From contig JAILEG010000017.1 of assembly GCA_024688365.1 (NCBI GenBank), forward strand, positions 1 to 64,000: 64,000 nt of DNA. The letters are read 5' to 3'. How positions within the stretch are numbered: the first letter of the stretch is position 1; each line of letters starts with the position of its first letter. The notes under the pieces are model-generated. The model was not told the DNA's origin. It saw nothing but the letters and a program-made list of their open reading frames with translations, and did not search any database. The DNA comes from Prevotella sp. Lineage in GTDB: Bacteria; Bacteroidota; Bacteroidia; Bacteroidales; Bacteroidaceae. Positions 18,455 to 27,976 of the stretch are shown here, in pieces. The position numbers and the translations under genes were made by a program.

Positions 18455-19552
18455 ATGAATGCAAGAACATTTCTTTTAGGCTGTATAGCTGCTGCCCTAC
18501 CCTCCCTCTGCATGGCAGGGAACGACCTCGACATGGTCGTAGGGACTTACACCGATGCGGGCAGCGAGGGACTCTACTCATTCAGCTTCAACCAGTCGAC
18601 TGGCGTTGCCAGCCTGCGCAGCACGCTGAAAGTGAAGAATCCCTCTTACCTCACCTTTTCACATGACGGACGGCACATCTATGCCGTAAGCGAGAACAAT
18701 GACGCTACAGCCGCCCTCAACAGCATCGCCTTTGACCCCGTAACGGGCAACATGGACTACATGAACTCGCAGCTGACGCACGGTGAGGATCCGTGCTACG
18801 TGGAGACTGACGGAAAAGTGGCTCTCACTGCCAACTACTCTGGAGGAAGCCTCTCCGTCTTCCCCATCCAGGGAAACGGCACGTTGGGAAAAATGGCAAT
18901 ACAATTTGCAGGCAGCAAAGGTGGCCCTGACCGCAAAAGGCAGAACACCCCACACATCCACTGTGTACGCCTCGCTCCTGATGGCTTCGTGCTGGCTACC
19001 GACTTCAGTGCCGACCGGATTCTCACCTTTAAATATAATAAGGAGAACGGCACGCTGACGGCATACGGCATCGCCACACACATCCAGAAGGACTCCGGGC
19101 CACGCCACCTCGTCTTCTCGCCCGACGGCAGACATGCCTATCTCATGAGCGAGCTGTCAGGGAAGGTGACGGTATTCGACTATGCCAACGGCGAGCTGAA
19201 GGAGACGCAGTCCATCCTCGCCGATGATGCCCACGCAAGGGGTGGAGCCGACATCCGCATCAGTCCTGACGGGAGGTTCGTCTATGCCAGCACACGGCTG
19301 AAAGAGGACGGCATCACCATCTTCCGTGTTGAGCCTACAGGCAAGCTTGTCAGGATTGGGAAGCACCATACGGGCACACATCCACGCTACTTCACCATCA
19401 CGCCCAATGGCAAATACCTCCTTGCCGCCTGCCGCGACTCAAACAAGATACAGGTGTTCAGCCGTGACAGAGCCACCGGACAGCTGCGTGACACCCACCA
19501 GGACATCGAGCTGAGCCATCCCGTCTGCATACAGTTCTGCCCGGCAAGCTGA
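18455..19552 (+). CDS. Exported lactonase-fold protein (6-phosphogluconolactonase type, seven-bladed propeller)
   Basis: The 365-residue protein belongs to the YbhE/Pgl lactonase family, beta-propellers that open 6-phosphogluconolactone in the cytoplasm of E. coli. Repeated propeller strands are clear: PSYLTFSHDGRHIYAVSEN, HIHCVRLAPDGFVLATDF, PRHLVFSPDGRHAYLMSEL, ADIRISPDGRFVYASTRL and PRYFTITPNGKYLLAAC. Unlike YbhE it starts with a signal peptide (MNARTFLLGCIAAALPSLCMA), so it should act outside the cytoplasm, where a phosphorylated sugar lactone is an unlikely substrate. The true substrate is unknown. It has its own terminator and stands just upstream of the fructan regulators. Confidence 0.85.
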   Translation: MNARTFLLGCIAAALPSLCMAGNDLDMVVGTYTDAGSEGLYSFSFNQSTGVASLRSTLKVKNPSYLTFSHDGRHIYAVSENNDATAALNSIAFDPVTGNMDYMNSQLTHGEDPCYVETDGKVALTANYSGGSLSVFPIQGNGTLGKMAIQFAGSKGGPDRKRQNTPHIHCVRLAPDGFVLATDFSADRILTFKYNKENGTLTAYGIATHIQKDSGPRHLVFSPDGRHAYLMSELSGKVTVFDYANGELKETQSILADDAHARGGADIRISPDGRFVYASTRLKEDGITIFRVEPTGKLVRIGKHHTGTHPRYFTITPNGKYLLAACRDSNKIQVFSRDRATGQLRDTHQDIELSHPVCIQFCPAS

Positions 19553-19577
19553 CAGGCTTTGCCAGGCAGCCCCCTAC

Positions 19578-19619
19578 GCCCCCAATCGTCCTTGCTGCAT
19601 GAGGATGATTGGGGGCTTT
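19578..19619 (+). terminator. Terminator after the lactonase gene
   Basis: GCCCCCAATC and TCCT pair with AGGA and GATTGGGGGC around a short loop, followed by TTTG. Confidence 0.8.
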
Positions 19620-19713
19620 GCCATCTCATGCCCATGCCCACGGAACACTGCCGACAACCTGCCGCCTGACCGCTGATGCCGCCTTCAGAGACAGACCGTG
19701 CCGAAATAGCGCA

Positions 19714-19776
19714 GTACTTCACGTGAAGTACTCGGGTACTTTACCTGCAATATTCAAGTACTTCCCGTAAAGTATT
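19714..19776. repeat. Palindromic 22-bp-period repeat, copy 1
   Basis: Three 16-bp palindromic cores stand at exact 22-bp spacing: TACTTCACGTGAAGTA (19715-19730, perfect), TACTTTACCTGCAATA (19737-19752) and TACTTCCCGTAAAGTA (19759-19774). The element lies in the 415-bp gap between the lactonase terminator and the first regulator's promoter. Related copies are at 45094-45153 and 60124-60183. The rest of this gap shows no gene. Confidence 0.85.
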
Positions 19777-19892
19777 CCGCCATAGCGCACACACCTGATG
19801 GCAGCCACACGTCTTACAGCAAGCCAACGGTGAAGAGAAAGCCAGCCAACAGGCTCATGGCGACATCCTACCCACATTTTTAACAACCAACA

Positions 19893-19924
19893 TTTGCATA
19901 TCTGAAAGAAACCAATTATCTTTG
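19893..19924 (+). promoter_or_regulatory. Promoter of the first hybrid two-component regulator
   Basis: TTTG (19893-19896), a 20-bp spacer and TATCTTTG (19917-19924) form a near-ideal Bacteroidota promoter. The ATG follows 43 bp later, so the leader is short. No copy of the operator found at the susC genes is present here, which fits constitutive low-level expression of the sensor. Confidence 0.8.
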
Positions 19925-19967
19925 CTGTAACAATTCTTATTACACACCTCCACTAACCGACATAAAG

Positions 19968-22592
19968 ATGAAACAATACCTCTGCTTAACACTTCTCGTT
20001 CTTCTTGCAGCCTGCACGTCAAACAGCGGAAAACGATATACCATCGGTGTGTCACAATGTTCCGAAGACATCTGGCGTGACAAATTGAATGATGAGCTGG
20101 TCATGAGTACCTACCAGCATGACAACGTCAGGCTGAAGTTCGCCTCAGCCAATGACAACGACAGGCTGCAGACGGAGCAAATCAACCAGTTCATCCAGGA
20201 TGGGGTTGACCTGCTCATCGTCTCCCCCAATCAGATACACACCATCTCAGCCGTCATCGACAAGGCTTACGACCAGGGCATACCCGTCATCCTCTTCGAC
20301 CGCAAGACCGACTCGAAGAAGTACACCGCCTTCATCGGAGCCGACAACTACGAGGCTGGACACACTATGGGGAAGTTCATTGCCCGCCAGCTGAACGGCA
20401 AAGGCAATGTGGCGGAAATCTGTGGGCTGGAGGGCTCCTCACCGGCCATCGAGCGCAACCGGGGATTCGGTGATGCACTGAAGGCTTATCCCGGCATCAA
20501 GGTGGTTGACCGCCGATATGCTGACTGGCTGGAGAACCGTGGCAGGGTGGCGATGGACAGCATCCTGGCACGGAACCCTGACATCGACTATGTGTTCGCA
20601 CAGAATGACCGCATGGCCATCGGTGCCCTACAGGCTGCCAGGAAACATGGCATGGATGAGCTGAAGGTTGTGGGCATTGACGCACTGCCCGTCCGTGGAG
20701 GTGGCATAGAGAAGGTGCGTGACGGCAAGATTGAGGCCTCCTACATCTACCCCACCCGTGGCGACCTTGTCATGCAGCTGGCTGTCAATATCCTTGAAAA
20801 GAAGCCCTACAAGCGTGACAACTACCTGAAAGGAGCCATCGTCACACGTGACAACGCCAACGTGCTGCTCATACAGAACGAGGAGATGATAAAGCAGAAG
20901 TCACGCCTGACCTCACTGCACAGCAAGATTGACACCTACCTGGCACAGTACAACCATCAGAAGATGTATATCCTGCTCTTCAGCATCATCATCCTGCTGC
21001 TCGTCGGTATCATGGTCGCCGTCCACCGCACCATCGTCACCCGGCGGAAGGTGGAGGCTGAGGCTGTCAACGCCAAGCTGCAGTTCTTCACCAACATCAG
21101 CCACGAGCTGCGCACACCGCTCACGCTGATTGCCGACCCCGTGGACTACATCATCAATGACAAGAACCTCAGTCCGCAGCAACGTGACATGCTCCACATC
21201 GTGCAGCGCAACATGGCTGTACTGACCCAGCTCGTCAGCGAGATTCTTGACTTCCGCAAGGTGCAGAACGGGAAGATGAGTCTCCACCTTGCCGACTTTG
21301 ACCTTGTGGAGAGCATGCAGCAGTGGTCAGACCTCTTTGCCGTGTCTGCCCGGAAGAAGCACATCACGCTGCAGCTGGATGCCCTGTCGCCCATTCCCGT
21401 CCGTGCTGACCGTGAGAAGATGGAGCGCATTGGCTACAATCTCCTGAGCAATGCCATGAAATACACGGGCGACGGGGGCAGGATAACCCTTGCGGCAACG
21501 GTCAGGGCCGACCGCGTGAGCATCAGCGTGGCAGACACAGGAGTGGGCATACCGCAAAACGAGATAGGCTACGTCTTCAACCGCTTCTACCAGGCCAAGA
21601 ACTCTGCAAACGGCACAGGTATTGGCCTTGCCCTCGTCAAGGCCTTCACCGAGCTGCATCATGGCAAGGTGAGCGTCACCAGCAAGGAGGGAGAAGGCAG
21701 CACATTCACCATTGAGATACCACTCAGGCAGGAAGGGGAGCTGAGCCAGCAACAGGCAAGCGCACCCTCGCCACCTGTGGAAACCGACGACAGGCACGAT
21801 GCGCCGAACATGGCACGACACATTGACGACATCATCCAGCCGGATGAGCCAGACAAGCCAGAGGTGCTTGTCATTGACGACAACAACGACATACGGGCTT
21901 ACCTGCGCTCGGTCCTCGCCCCCAGATACAAGGTCAGCGAGGCCGTTGACGGCAAGACGGGACTGGAGATGGCACGGCGGATGGTGCCTGACCTTGTCAT
22001 CTCCGACATCATGATGCCGGTAATGGACGGTCTGGAGTTCTGCAACCAGCTCAAGCAGGACAAGGCCATCAGCCACATCCCCGTCATCCTGCTCACAGCC
22101 CGCAACCTCGATGAACAGCGCGCTGAGGGGTATGAGCATGGAGCCGATGCCTACATAGCCAAACCGTTCACACTTCACCTGCTCCTCTCACGCATAGACA
22201 ATCTCATACAAAGCCGCCGCCAGCTCACCCAGCTCCTCGCCAGCCACGATGAAACCGAGGATTTCGGGAAACTGTCGAACGAGACCGACAAGACTTTTGC
22301 CACCCAGCTGCGTAAGATCATCCAGGAGAATCTGGCTGACAGCGAGCTGAGCGTTGAGAGGATTGGCGATGAAATCGGACTTTCACGTGTACAGCTTTAC
22401 CGCAAGGTAAAAGCTTTGACAGGCTACTCTCCCGTAGAGATGCTCCGCAAGGCACGCCTCACCCGTGCCCGCCACATGCTTCAGACAACTGACAAGACCG
22501 TGGCCGAGGTGGCCTATTCCGTCGGCTTCTCCACACCCAGCTACTTCTCGAAGTGCTACAAGGAGGAGTTCGGGGAGAATCCTAAGAAGTAA
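19968..22592 (+). CDS. Hybrid two-component system regulator, periplasmic-binding-protein sensor (fructan type)
   Basis: This one-protein sensor and transcription activator has 874 residues. Order of parts: lipobox-like signal ending LLAACTS (Cys16); a type I periplasmic binding domain (about 25-320, starting YTIGVSQCSEDIWRDKLN); a transmembrane helix (about 337-358); a histidine-kinase dimerisation domain with FFTNISHELRTPLTL (His379); an ATPase domain with NLLSNAMKYTGDGG, DTGVGIP and GTGIGLALVK; a receiver domain with phospho-acceptor Asp680 (SDIMMPVMDG); and a C-terminal AraC-type DNA-binding domain. The same layout is found in the Bacteroides thetaiotaomicron fructose-sensing regulator BT1754. 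Neighbouring GH32, fructokinase and SusCD genes support fructose or fructan as signal. The operator described at the susC genes is its probable target. Confidence 0.93.
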   Translation: MKQYLCLTLLVLLAACTSNSGKRYTIGVSQCSEDIWRDKLNDELVMSTYQHDNVRLKFASANDNDRLQTEQINQFIQDGVDLLIVSPNQIHTISAVIDKAYDQGIPVILFDRKTDSKKYTAFIGADNYEAGHTMGKFIARQLNGKGNVAEICGLEGSSPAIERNRGFGDALKAYPGIKVVDRRYADWLENRGRVAMDSILARNPDIDYVFAQNDRMAIGALQAARKHGMDELKVVGIDALPVRGGGIEKVRDGKIEASYIYPTRGDLVMQLAVNILEKKPYKRDNYLKGAIVTRDNANVLLIQNEEMIKQKSRLTSLHSKIDTYLAQYNHQKMYILLFSIIILLLVGIMVAVHRTIVTRRKVEAEAVNAKLQFFTNISHELRTPLTLIADPVDYIINDKNLSPQQRDMLHIVQRNMAVLTQLVSEILDFRKVQNGKMSLHLADFDLVESMQQWSDLFAVSARKKHITLQLDALSPIPVRADREKMERIGYNLLSNAMKYTGDGGRITLAATVRADRVSISVADTGVGIPQNEIGYVFNRFYQAKNSANGTGIGLALVKAFTELHHGKVSVTSKEGEGSTFTIEIPLRQEGELSQQQASAPSPPVETDDRHDAPNMARHIDDIIQPDEPDKPEVLVIDDNNDIRAYLRSVLAPRYKVSEAVDGKTGLEMARRMVPDLVISDIMMPVMDGLEFCNQLKQDKAISHIPVILLTARNLDEQRAEGYEHGADAYIAKPFTLHLLLSRIDNLIQSRRQLTQLLASHDETEDFGKLSNETDKTFATQLRKIIQENLADSELSVERIGDEIGLSRVQLYRKVKALTGYSPVEMLRKARLTRARHMLQTTDKTVAEVAYSVGFSTPSYFSKCYKEEFGENPKK

Positions 22593-22683
22593 GTTCCCCA
22601 CCAACTCTCCAAAGGAAGGTGATCCTGCGGAATACTGCCAGGACAGACTGGGCAACGGAGGAACTTGCCCCGATCTCATCAGA

Positions 22684-22722
22684 CACTGAGGGCAGACGGC
22701 TTCCGTCTGCCCTCAGTGCGTT
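22684..22722 (+). terminator. Terminator after the first regulator
   Basis: A perfect 16-bp stem CACTGAGGGCAGACGG/CCGTCTGCCCTCAGTG with a 3-nt loop is followed by CGTTTC. It insulates the regulator from susC1. Confidence 0.85.
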
Positions 22723-22861
22723 TCACAGTCCGCTACTTTCATCAACCTTGCCCCCGTCAGTCCGCCCCCGCAGCCATTTTTCTCCCCCCCCGCCACCTTT
22801 ACCCAACCTCCAACCTGCAACTTCCGCCTCACCAGGAAGGGCTTGGCCTGCGCTTCCAAAA

Positions 22862-22957
22862 ATCGTTCATTCGTTACAATAATTTGGGGCAGGTAACATT
22901 TGTTATACCTTGCGAACGATTATTTCACCCACCTTTCCTTAATAGAAAGTAATTTTG
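22862..22957 (+). promoter_or_regulatory. Operator and promoter of the susC1 operon
   Basis: AACATTTGTT (22895-22904), 6 bp, TGCGAACGAT (22911-22920), 29 bp, then the -7 element TAATTTTG (22950-22957). An upstream ATCGTTC (22862-22868) is the inverse of the GAACGAT end of the operator, 45 bp away. The same box at the same 29-bp spacing stands before susC2 and the MFS gene. No good -33 box is present, which fits an activator-dependent promoter. The -7 position excludes the ATG at 22955 as the susC1 start. Confidence 0.82.
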
Positions 22958-23005
22958 CAGCAGACAAAGTCGAAAACCAAATTACTAACTTTCAACATTT
23001 TTCTA

Positions 23006-26000
23006 ATGGAAAACCTAAGAAAAATCTTTCTGAGCGCAATGCTCATGATGTTCTGCGGCTTCATAAGTGCGCAGAATGTAAATGTTAGTGGTACCGTCCT
23101 GGATCCAACAGGGGAACCGGTGATCGGAGCCACTATCATGGAAAAAGGCACCTCCAATGGTACTGTCACTGACCTCGATGGCCACTTCGCCTTCAAAGCT
23201 GCCCAGGGTTCAACCATCTCCATCTCCTACATCGGCTACCAGACCGAGGAGAGGGCTGCTGCCGAGAACCTCTCCATCACCTTGAAGGAGAATGCCAAGG
23301 AGCTTACCGAGGTGGTTGTCACTGGTTACCAGACACAGCGTAAGGCCGACCTCACTGGTTCTGTGGCTGTGGTACAGACGAAGGATCTCAAGTCAAGCTC
23401 TGACCCTGACCCTATGCGTGCCCTGCAGGGCAAGGTGCCGGGTATGTCAATCACGACAGATGGATCACCTTCGGGTGTCGGTACAGTCCGCATCCGTGGT
23501 ATCGGCTCGTTCAACTCCTCCCAGGATCCACTCTATGTCATTGACGGTGTGCCTACGACATCCAGCCTCAACTCTCTCAACATGAACGATATTGAGAGCA
23601 TGCAGGTGCTGAAGGATGCCGCCTCGGCTTCTATCTATGGTAGCCGCGCTGCCAATGGTGTTGTCATCATCACCACCCGTAAAGGTAAGAAGGGCGACAA
23701 GGTGAAGGTGAACTTCTCTGCCAACCTTACCGCACAGTTCTACAACTCTCAGTCAATGATGAAGCTGAGCAACGCACGTGAGTATGCGGCAACTATGGCA
23801 CAGGCTGCCCTCAACGATGGACTCGACCCTGTTGTCTATGCACGCAACTACGGTCTCGACCTCAACGCTGCCGAAGGATTCAGCATCCAGGCATGGGATC
23901 CTGCGGCCAGCCAGTACAACACCTACACCGTCAACGGTGCCTACGATGGGTTCATCAACTCAAAGAAGACCATGAGACTGTCTGACACCGACTGGCTCGA
24001 CGAGATCTCACGCACCGGCTTTGCACAGAGCTATGACCTCTCACTCTCAAACGCAACCGACAAGTTCACCGCCCTCTTCTCACTGGGCTACAAGAAGACG
24101 ACGGGTATCTTGAAATACACCGACTTCGAGAACTTCTCCGCACGTATGAACACCAGCTTCAACATCAACAAGTATATCACCATTGGCGAGAACGCCACCA
24201 TCACCTATACTGACCAGGTGAACCTCTTCCCAATGGAGAATGCACTGAAGATGGCCCCGACCGTTCCTGTCTATGAAGAGGACGGCGAGACATTCGGTGG
24301 TCCTGTCGGCGGTATGAGCGACCGTCAGAACCCGATGCGTGAACTCTACATGAACCGTGACAACCGTCAGAAGATATGGCGCATCTTCGGCAACGGCTTC
24401 ATCGACATCAAGCCTATTGACGGATTGCTCATCCGCTCAAACTTCGGTATCGACTACGACCAAAGCTTCATCCACTCCGTCACCCACACCTTCACCTCTG
24501 ACGTGGTGAAGAACGCCACTCCAAGTACTACGCTGGGTGAGGCCAATGACCTAAAGTGGACGTGGAGTAACACCGCCAACTACAACTTCATGATTGGCAA
24601 CGAACACTCATTCACAGCCCTTCTCGGTATGGAGCTGCACCACCAGAACCGTGACGACATGACCTCCTATGCCGAAATATTCGCCTTGGAGGACTATGAG
24701 TACATGTGGCCGGATGCCGCAACAGGCACACAGCGTGCGACTGGCATAGGCTCGGGCTATAACCTTGTATCATTCTTCGGTAAGCTGGACTACAACTGGA
24801 AGGATCTCCTGCTCGCCAGCTTCACTATCCGCCGTGACGGAAGCTCACGTTTCGGTGAGAACAACCGATATGGTACGTTCCCTGCCTTCACTCTCGGCTA
24901 CCGCCTGTCAAAGAATCTGAAGGCCGACTGGCTGGACGAGCTGAAGCTCCGCCTCTCCTGGGGTGCCACTGGTAACCAGGCGATTGCCAACACAGCCCGC
25001 TACGGACTCTATGTAGCTGACTATGGCGACGCACGCGAATCATCCACGGCTTATGACCTTAACCTCTTAGGATCAGGTATCTTCCCATCAGGTTTCCGTG
25101 CCACACAGCAGGAGAACAAGGATCTCAAATGGGAGACCACCTATCAATGGAATGCCGGTATTGACTTCAATATGTTCCGCAACAGCTTCTATGGAAGCAT
25201 TGACGGATATATCAAGGAGGTGAAGGACATGCTTATCCTGCCGGCTTTCCTCGGTGCAACGGGTGAGGGTGGCAACATGTGGAGCAACGGTCCTTCCTTG
25301 AGGAACATCGGTATGGAGTTCCAGGCAGGCTACCGCCACACCACCGCCTATGGACTTGGCTATAACATCAATGGCAATCTTGACTTCTTCCGCAACAAGG
25401 TGACCTACCTGCCGACAACCACAACGGGTTCTTACGCCCACACTTCCAAGCAGAACCTCGTTGAGGCAGAGAAACCTTACGGTTCCATCGTGGGATATGT
25501 TGTTGACGGACTCTATCAGAACCGCAGCGAGGTTCTTGCATCAGGTCAGGAGAATGCCCGTGTCGGCGGTCTGAAATATGCCGACCTTGACGGTAATGGC
25601 AGAATAACGGAAGCCGACCAGGACTGGATCTACAATCCTGTACCAGACTTCAGCTGGGGTCTCAACTTTGAGTTCACCTACAAGAACTTCGACCTGTCAA
25701 TGTTCTTCCAGGGTGTTACCGGAGTCGACATCTACAACAACCAGAAGTTCCAGACTGACTTCTTCAGCATCACTGACCCAGGCTCAAACAAGGGCAGCCG
25801 CATGATGGACGCATGGACAACCGCCAATACTGGCTCATCCATCCCAGCCCTGACGACCAACAACACTGGCGATGAGGGCCGTGCATCAAGCTACTTCGTC
25901 GAGCATGGAAGCTGGATGAAGATGCGCAGCCTGCAGGTTGGCTACAACTTCACGCAGGATCTGATGGACAAGCTCCACATGTCATCTGCCCGTATCTACC

Positions 26001-26122
26001 TCTCTGCCAACAACCTCTTCACGCTGAAGAGCAACGGATTCACCGTGTCCGACCCTGAGAATCCAAACTGGGCATACCCACATGCAACCTCACTCTCATT
26101 CGGTCTGCAGCTCGGGTTCTAA
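23006..26122 (+). CDS. SusC-like TonB-dependent transporter 1 (fructan locus)
   Basis: This outer-membrane transporter takes in oligosaccharides together with a SusD partner. I start at 23006 because an earlier in-frame ATG overlaps the promoter and because MENLRKIFLSAMLMMFCGFISAQ is a proper signal peptide, giving 1038 residues. The mature protein begins with a carboxypeptidase-regulatory-like domain (VNVSGTVLDPTGEPVIGAT). Then come the TonB box region, the plug domain (KADLTGSVAVV, PLYVIDGVP, VLKDAASASIYGSRAANGV) and a 22-strand barrel ending ATSLSFGLQLGF. SusD1 follows 30 bp downstream. It is paralogous to the susC at 32731. Confidence 0.95.
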   Translation: MENLRKIFLSAMLMMFCGFISAQNVNVSGTVLDPTGEPVIGATIMEKGTSNGTVTDLDGHFAFKAAQGSTISISYIGYQTEERAAAENLSITLKENAKELTEVVVTGYQTQRKADLTGSVAVVQTKDLKSSSDPDPMRALQGKVPGMSITTDGSPSGVGTVRIRGIGSFNSSQDPLYVIDGVPTTSSLNSLNMNDIESMQVLKDAASASIYGSRAANGVVIITTRKGKKGDKVKVNFSANLTAQFYNSQSMMKLSNAREYAATMAQAALNDGLDPVVYARNYGLDLNAAEGFSIQAWDPAASQYNTYTVNGAYDGFINSKKTMRLSDTDWLDEISRTGFAQSYDLSLSNATDKFTALFSLGYKKTTGILKYTDFENFSARMNTSFNINKYITIGENATITYTDQVNLFPMENALKMAPTVPVYEEDGETFGGPVGGMSDRQNPMRELYMNRDNRQKIWRIFGNGFIDIKPIDGLLIRSNFGIDYDQSFIHSVTHTFTSDVVKNATPSTTLGEANDLKWTWSNTANYNFMIGNEHSFTALLGMELHHQNRDDMTSYAEIFALEDYEYMWPDAATGTQRATGIGSGYNLVSFFGKLDYNWKDLLLASFTIRRDGSSRFGENNRYGTFPAFTLGYRLSKNLKADWLDELKLRLSWGATGNQAIANTARYGLYVADYGDARESSTAYDLNLLGSGIFPSGFRATQQENKDLKWETTYQWNAGIDFNMFRNSFYGSIDGYIKEVKDMLILPAFLGATGEGGNMWSNGPSLRNIGMEFQAGYRHTTAYGLGYNINGNLDFFRNKVTYLPTTTTGSYAHTSKQNLVEAEKPYGSIVGYVVDGLYQNRSEVLASGQENARVGGLKYADLDGNGRITEADQDWIYNPVPDFSWGLNFEFTYKNFDLSMFFQGVTGVDIYNNQKFQTDFFSITDPGSNKGSRMMDAWTTANTGSSIPALTTNNTGDEGRASSYFVEHGSWMKMRSLQVGYNFTQDLMDKLHMSSARIYLSANNLFTLKSNGFTVSDPENPNWAYPHATSLSFGLQLGF

Positions 26123-26152
26123 GACTAATTACTAACTTAAAAGAAAAGGACA

Positions 26153-27886
26153 ATGAAATTAAAATATATTCTTCTTGCAACGACACTGGGTCTGATGACC
26201 ACGTCGTGCAATGACTTCATCGATGTTAAGCCACAGGGTGTCGTTGATGAGGAGAAAGCCAACCAGAGCCCAGAGGAAATGGTTACCTCGGCTTATGCCA
26301 TGCTGGGTGACGACTGGTACTCCTATCCTTTCAACCTATGGCCATACGGCGACCTCGCCTCAGACGACTGTCTGAAGGGTGGTTCCGGTACAACAGACAC
26401 AGGCTACCATCCAATGGAAATCTGGTCAACACTGACCTCACGTCCGGGAGAATTTGACGAGTTGTGGTATCACCTCTACGAGGGTGTGAGCCGCTGCAAC
26501 CGTGCCTTGGTAGCCCTGGAGACAAGTGGTGAGCAGAAGCTCGGAGCCGCTGTTGTCAAGGAGCGTGAGGCAGAGGTGCGCTTCCTGCGTGCCCACTTCT
26601 ACTATAAGTTAATTCAGATGTTCCGCCAGGTGCCTTGGATTGACGAGGTTGTCTACAAGAACAAGGCTACAGAGCAGACTTCCAACACCGAGTTCACCTA
26701 CGATCAGCTGTGCCAGAAGGTCATTGATGAGTTCAAGTTTGCCTATGACAATCTCCCCGTGGAGCAGAGACAGGGCGGCCGTGTCAATAAGATTGCAGCC
26801 GCATCCTACCTTGCCAAGTGCTATCTGAACATTGCCTATGGCGATGGATACGAGGCAACAACAGGCTATTCCCACGTCAACAAGGAGTACATGAAGAAGG
26901 TCATCGAGTACACTGACGTGGTGAAGTCATCTCCAAAGTATGGTTATTTGGAGGACTATGGTGACATCTTCCTGCCAGAGATGAAGAACTCCAAGGAGAG
27001 CGTCTTTGCCATCCAGCACTCCGACTACCATGACGACAACACCATCTACGGCCGTGCCAACTGGAGCAACATGCTCAACGGTGTATGGGGTATGTGGTCA
27101 GGTGGATGGGACTTCCACAAGCCTTCACAGGATCTTGTCAATGCCTTCAAGACCAAGAACGGTCTGCCGGAGTTTGATGAATATGATGATGCCATCGCTT
27201 ATCCCATCAATGGTGCGCCTACCACACAGAAGTGGGATCCGAGACTTTTCCACACAGTAGGTATGCCAACCTTCCCTTACAAGTATGAGGCTGAATACAC
27301 ACTGACCAAGGAGAACAGCCGTAACCCGAACACCTACGGTTACTACTGCTCCATGAAGGAAGTGCCACAACGCTCTAAGGGTGAGACCTTCAACACACCG
27401 TGGCAGGCATTCGCCATGAACGACTATGTGTTCCGCTACACTGACGTTATGCTGATGCGTGCCGAGGCACTGATTGAGCTTGACAGGATGGAGGAGGCAC
27501 GTACCATCATCAACGACATCCGTCAGCGTGCGAAGAACTCCATCACCAAGCACATTGCCTACGCAGCCAGCCAGTGTGACATCGAACTCTACCCCAGTTC
27601 CTACTTCGCCAACAAGGACACTGCCCGCAAGTGTCTGCGCTGGGAGCGTCGTCTTGAACTCGGCATGGAGGGCAGCCGCTATTTCGACCTTCGCCGCTGG
27701 GGCTTGGCTTCAACGACGCTGAACGCCTTCTTCGACAAGGAGAAGAATGATGTCTACGACGGTCAGAAGTATGGGCAGTACTACAAGGATGCCCACTACA
27801 CACCAGGCAAGAATGAGTTCTATCCTATCCCGTACAACCAGCTCTACTATGTTCCTGGACTGTACACACAGAACAAGAACTATTGA
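26153..27886 (+). CDS. SusD-like surface glycan-binding lipoprotein 1
   Basis: This 577-residue lipoprotein forms the lid of the SusC1 transporter and binds glycan. The lipoprotein signal ends MTTSCNDF (lipidated Cys19). The SusD/RagB helical scaffold is visible: LYEGVSRCNRALVAL, EVRFLRAHFYYKLIQMF, YLAKCYLNIAY, DVMLMRAEALIEL and ERRLELGMEGSRYFDLRRWG. Its start is 30 bp after susC1. A strong hairpin without a T-run follows it at 27897-27944. Confidence 0.95.
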   Translation: MKLKYILLATTLGLMTTSCNDFIDVKPQGVVDEEKANQSPEEMVTSAYAMLGDDWYSYPFNLWPYGDLASDDCLKGGSGTTDTGYHPMEIWSTLTSRPGEFDELWYHLYEGVSRCNRALVALETSGEQKLGAAVVKEREAEVRFLRAHFYYKLIQMFRQVPWIDEVVYKNKATEQTSNTEFTYDQLCQKVIDEFKFAYDNLPVEQRQGGRVNKIAAASYLAKCYLNIAYGDGYEATTGYSHVNKEYMKKVIEYTDVVKSSPKYGYLEDYGDIFLPEMKNSKESVFAIQHSDYHDDNTIYGRANWSNMLNGVWGMWSGGWDFHKPSQDLVNAFKTKNGLPEFDEYDDAIAYPINGAPTTQKWDPRLFHTVGMPTFPYKYEAEYTLTKENSRNPNTYGYYCSMKEVPQRSKGETFNTPWQAFAMNDYVFRYTDVMLMRAEALIELDRMEEARTIINDIRQRAKNSITKHIAYAASQCDIELYPSSYFANKDTARKCLRWERRLELGMEGSRYFDLRRWGLASTTLNAFFDKEKNDVYDGQKYGQYYKDAHYTPGKNEFYPIPYNQLYYVPGLYTQNKNY

Positions 27887-27896
27887 TAAGACAACA

Positions 27897-27944
27897 GGGA
27901 AGGGCACTGGCAGGCAACCTACTTTACTACCCAATGCCCTTCCC
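27897..27944 (+). other. Intra-operon stem-loop after susD1
   Basis: GGGAAGGGCA pairs perfectly with TGCCCTTCCC across a 28-nt loop in the 90-bp gap between susD1 and the third gene. There is no T-run, so it is more likely an RNA-stability or attenuation element than a full terminator. The paralogous operon has only a 2-bp gap at this position. Confidence 0.55.
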
Positions 27945-27976
27945 ATCCAACAACCTAACAATAAAATTAAGAAATC

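Noticed and set aside
21327..22178. 283-codon minus-strand open frame opposite the first hybrid regulator
   Set aside because: Composition is that of a reverse-complement shadow (His/Val/Asp rich) of the receiver and ATPase coding region.
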